Source: an uncultured Bacilli bacterium
GTDB lineage: Bacteria; Bacillota_I; Bacilli_A; RF39; UBA660
NCBI GenBank assembly: GCA_934090775.1
Contig: CAKOKF010000045.1
Location: 1-8,969, forward strand
DNA: 8,969 bases
Direction: 5' to 3'
A program made the translations under genes and the position numbers. How positions within the stretch are numbered: position 1 is the stretch's first letter; each line of letters opens with the position of its first letter. A model generated the notes under the pieces. The model saw nothing but the letters and a program-made list of their open reading frames with translations, was not told the origin of the DNA and ran no database searches. This document shows positions 6,790 to 8,969 of this stretch, one piece after another.

Positions 6790-7239
6790 ATGTATGATAA
6801 ATATACGGTTGGTTATAATGAAACTTTAAGTGATATTGCGAGTAGATTTAATACAACTAAAGAAGAATTATTAAGTGTTAATAATATTTATGATGAAGGT
6901 ATGGTTCGTGCGGGGATGGATATAGCAGTACCTGTAAGTAATGATTATTTTACAACTTATACAGTTAATAGTGGGGATAATTTATATGCTATTGCTAGAC
7001 GTTATAATATTAATCCAACTTTACTAGCAGCCTTAAACGGGTTAAATATGGATGATTATATTTATCCTAATCAAAAGATAATGATTCCTAAGAGTGGTTA
7101 TAGTTTTTATATTACTAAAGATGGTGATACTTTAAGTACTGTAGCTGATAAGTTTAAAAGAAACGTTAATGAACTTACTAGTATGAATAATACTATATAT
7201 TTATTACCAGGACAATTAATGATTAATCGAACAAAGTAA
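6790..7239 (+). CDS. Three-LysM-domain protein without signal peptide
   Basis: This 149-residue protein is made almost entirely of three LysM domains, which bind N-acetylglucosamine-containing polymers such as peptidoglycan: residues about 4-48, 56-100 and 106-147. Each shows the family pattern: a YTV or YIT opening, a GDTL-like turn (NETLSDIA, GDNLYAIA, GDTLSTVA), an LxxxNN or LNG centre, and a closing IAVP, IMIP or LMINR. The third domain is the most divergent, with R in place of the final P. There is no signal peptide, membrane span or catalytic domain. It may be a spore-coat or cortex-associated protein, or may leave the cell by another route; both are inference. The longer start at GTG 6778 lies inside the hairpin, so ATG 6790 is preferred. 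The stop codon falls inside the next terminator stem. Confidence 0.85.
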   Translation: MYDKYTVGYNETLSDIASRFNTTKEELLSVNNIYDEGMVRAGMDIAVPVSNDYFTTYTVNSGDNLYAIARRYNINPTLLAALNGLNMDDYIYPNQKIMIPKSGYSFYITKDGDTLSTVADKFKRNVNELTSMNNTIYLLPGQLMINRTK

Positions 7240-7262
7240 GTAGCTAGACTATTTACTTTTTT
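7233..7262 (+). terminator. Intrinsic terminator of LysM gene
   Basis: The left arm at 7233-7243 pairs with the right arm at 7249-7259 over 11 base pairs, with one G-T wobble (7240/7252) and a five-base loop (CTAGA). The T run at 7257-7262 follows. The stem's left arm contains the stop codon at 7237-7239, so termination and end of translation are tightly overlapped. Confidence 0.75.
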
Positions 7263-7313
7263 AAATATTAAATTATGAAGAAATAAATTTAGCTTTTATT
7301 TTAGATTTCTAAA

Positions 7314-7322
7314 TGCTATACT
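7314..7322 (+). promoter_or_regulatory. Extended -10 promoter for gene at 7344
   Basis: TGCTATACT (7314-7322) has the TGn extension and a five-of-six match to TATAAT. The -35 region is weak (TTTTAT, 7294-7299). Transcription would start near 7329, leaving a leader of about 15 bases containing AGGTGAT (7334-7340). Confidence 0.55.
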
Positions 7323-7343
7323 TATTGTAGAATAGGTGATGTT

Positions 7344-8936
7344 ATGATAATTAGAAAACCATTTAAATTTTTAATTGAACATTTTAAAATAATAAATGCT
7401 ATTTTAATTTTATTAATAGGATTTATAACTTTTAAATTCTTTAATATTATGCAATTTTTTGGTAATTTTGTTAGTAATAACTATACAACGTTAGAAAGTA
7501 ATATAGCAACTTCTTATATTGGATTTTTGCTACCAATTGTATTAATTATTATAATTCTAATCAATATAATAATATTTGTCTTGTTTAAAAGTAAAGATAA
7601 AGATACTAAGTTTTATTTAATATCAACAGTCTTTTTTAGTGTATTGTTAGTATTTACTTTTGTTTATAGAGGAGTTTTAGATAATTTTGAATTTAATACA
7701 GTCGAATCTCAAACAGCGTTGTTATATAGAGATACATCTAAATTTACTTTTTATCCTAATTTCTTATTTATAATATTTTATTTTTTAAATTTTATTGGTT
7801 TTGATTTAAGTACTTTAGAATTTACTAATTTAAGAGATGATATTGATATAGCTAAAGAAGATGATGCTGAAATCGAAATAGGAGTTCAATTAGAAGATTA
7901 TAAAATAAAGAGAACTTTTTTTCGGAAACTTAGAGAATTAAAATACTATATAGTAGAAAATAAATTAGTATTTATGGGTCTTGGTGGAGTATTAGGATTA
8001 TTTGTATTAATATTTGTTATAAGTAATCTTATTAAATTAAATAATAATATTAGAGTTGATAAAGCTTTTAATTATAGTAATTTTGCTATAACGGTAGAAG
8101 ATTCATATCTTACCAAATTAGATTATGGTGGTAATAAATTAAGTGAAAAGTATCACTATTTAGTCTTAGTTTTAGCAGTTACTAATAAAAGTAAAATACC
8201 TCAAGCTTTAGATACGGATAATTTTTGGTTACAAATAGATAATACATATATTTATCCTATTTTAGATAAATCAACTTATTTTAAGGATTTGGGAGAACCA
8301 TATTATAAAGATAAAATAGAAGTTGGAAAGACACATAAATATATATTATGTTATAGTATTTTAGATAATGAAATAAGTAATAGTTATAAAATAAAAATAT
8401 TAGATAGTGTAAAATATAATAATGGGGTAGCAACCCCTACATATAAAACATTAAAGGTTTCACCTAGAGAAAATGATAATATTATAGATAATGGAGAGTA
8501 TAATTTAGGAGATAGTATTAATTTAAATACTTCTACTTTAAAGAATTCTAGTTTTTATGTAAATAGTTATTATATTAATAATTTATATACTTATGATTAT
8601 AATAATTGTAATAATGATGGTTGTGTTATAAAAAAGAATTCTATTTCTAATAATAGTGATTCAAGAAAAACTTTAATAGTTTTAGAAAGTAATATAGAAT
8701 TGGATAATTCTACAAATTATAGTATGTATGGACAAAATGATTTTTATAATAACTTTGTTACTTTTGAATATGTTTATAATGATAAAACATATACTAGTAG
8801 TGTAACTGATAGATCTGCTAGTAATGATATAAGTGGTAGTAAAGTATTAGAAGTTGATTATAATATGAAGTATGCTTCTAGTATTAAAATGATTATAACT
8901 ATTCGTAATCAAAGATATGTTATATCATTATTATAA
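7344..8936 (+). CDS. Five-span membrane protein with extracytoplasmic domain
   Basis: I do not recognise this 530-residue protein. Five probable membrane spans are at about 16-36, 58-81, 90-109, 138-155 and 208-230. Charged loops at 82-89 (KSKDKDTK) and 156-207 put the N-terminus and those loops in the cytoplasm and the roughly 300-residue C-terminus outside. The outer part starts with a beta-rich region (about 247-284, with YLVLVLAVTNKS) that resembles DUF4352-type Ig-like domains, though I am not certain. It then becomes a Ser/Asn/Tyr-rich beta region with repeated SYYINN, NNSD and NNFVTF-like turns. Cys336, Cys422 and Cys427 are the outer cysteines seen; C422 and C427 could pair. Weakly hydrophobic ends suggest a cell-surface role, but no catalytic motif is seen. 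ATG 7344 has AGGTGAT at 7334-7340. No downstream terminator is visible in the 33 bases that remain. Confidence 0.8.
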   Translation: MIIRKPFKFLIEHFKIINAILILLIGFITFKFFNIMQFFGNFVSNNYTTLESNIATSYIGFLLPIVLIIIILINIIIFVLFKSKDKDTKFYLISTVFFSVLLVFTFVYRGVLDNFEFNTVESQTALLYRDTSKFTFYPNFLFIIFYFLNFIGFDLSTLEFTNLRDDIDIAKEDDAEIEIGVQLEDYKIKRTFFRKLRELKYYIVENKLVFMGLGGVLGLFVLIFVISNLIKLNNNIRVDKAFNYSNFAITVEDSYLTKLDYGGNKLSEKYHYLVLVLAVTNKSKIPQALDTDNFWLQIDNTYIYPILDKSTYFKDLGEPYYKDKIEVGKTHKYILCYSILDNEISNSYKIKILDSVKYNNGVATPTYKTLKVSPRENDNIIDNGEYNLGDSINLNTSTLKNSSFYVNSYYINNLYTYDYNNCNNDGCVIKKNSISNNSDSRKTLIVLESNIELDNSTNYSMYGQNDFYNNFVTFEYVYNDKTYTSSVTDRSASNDISGSKVLEVDYNMKYASSIKMIITIRNQRYVISLL

Positions 8937-8969
8937 GTTTATTGGTTTTTAGATATAGAGAATACTCTT
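8937..8969. other. Non-coding tail of window
   Basis: The last 33 bases after the final stop contain no open frame or clear hairpin that I can support. The ending may be the start of a terminator or of a converging gene, but the window stops too soon to tell. Confidence 0.4.

Noticed and set aside
1..8969. Mycoplasma-type code with TGA as tryptophan
   Set aside because: Tryptophan is encoded by TGG and at least two genes end at TGA, one of which overlaps the next start codon as ATGA.

Overview
The window is very AT-rich (by eye, clearly under one third G+C). All ten genes lie on the + strand and initiate with ATG or GTG behind AGGAGGTG-like ribosome binding sites. TGA is used as a stop codon (ends of the first gene at 837 and of the gene at 4951-6234), so this is not a Mycoplasma-type code. 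A YutD-like protein, a DUF2974/Mbeg1-like hydrolase, a bacterial PH-domain protein and a LysM protein, together with extended -10 promoters, fit a low-GC Firmicute. An uncultured gut-type Bacilli lineage (RF39 or Erysipelotrichia-like) is my best guess, but this is inference. I see no mobile element, tRNA, rRNA or CRISPR array.

Layout. (1) 1-1902: a tight three-gene operon with a C-terminally anchored protein of unknown function, a YutD-family protein overlapping it by ATGA, and a protein with a long acidic linker. A wobble-rich terminator candidate follows at 1942-1979. (2) 2077-2991: a single unknown soluble protein with its own promoter. (3) 3063-4881: a two-gene operon of a small membrane-associated unknown protein and a DUF2974 serine hydrolase. 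(4) 4951-6234: a 427-residue C-terminally anchored protein with its own promoter and a faint, possibly degenerate, HipA/CtkA-like kinase pattern. (5) 6277-7239: a PH-domain protein and a three-LysM protein, separated by a hairpin that looks like a terminator and also contains the LysM gene's Shine-Dalgarno sequence. A second clear terminator closes the pair. (6) 7344-8936: a five-span membrane protein with a large extracytoplasmic beta-rich domain.

Several plausible gene starts had to be moved downstream from the longest open frame, because the longer versions would run through a promoter, a ribosome binding site or a terminator stem. At least four promoters share the form TGn-TATAAT with a leader of only about 15-21 bases. 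Functionally the window leans toward the cell envelope: two proteins with a C-terminal membrane anchor, a small membrane-associated protein, a LysM protein and a multi-span membrane protein. Only the YutD, DUF2974, PH and LysM assignments rest on recognisable family motifs. The other genes are unassigned and I found no evidence for a complete known or new defence or secretion system.
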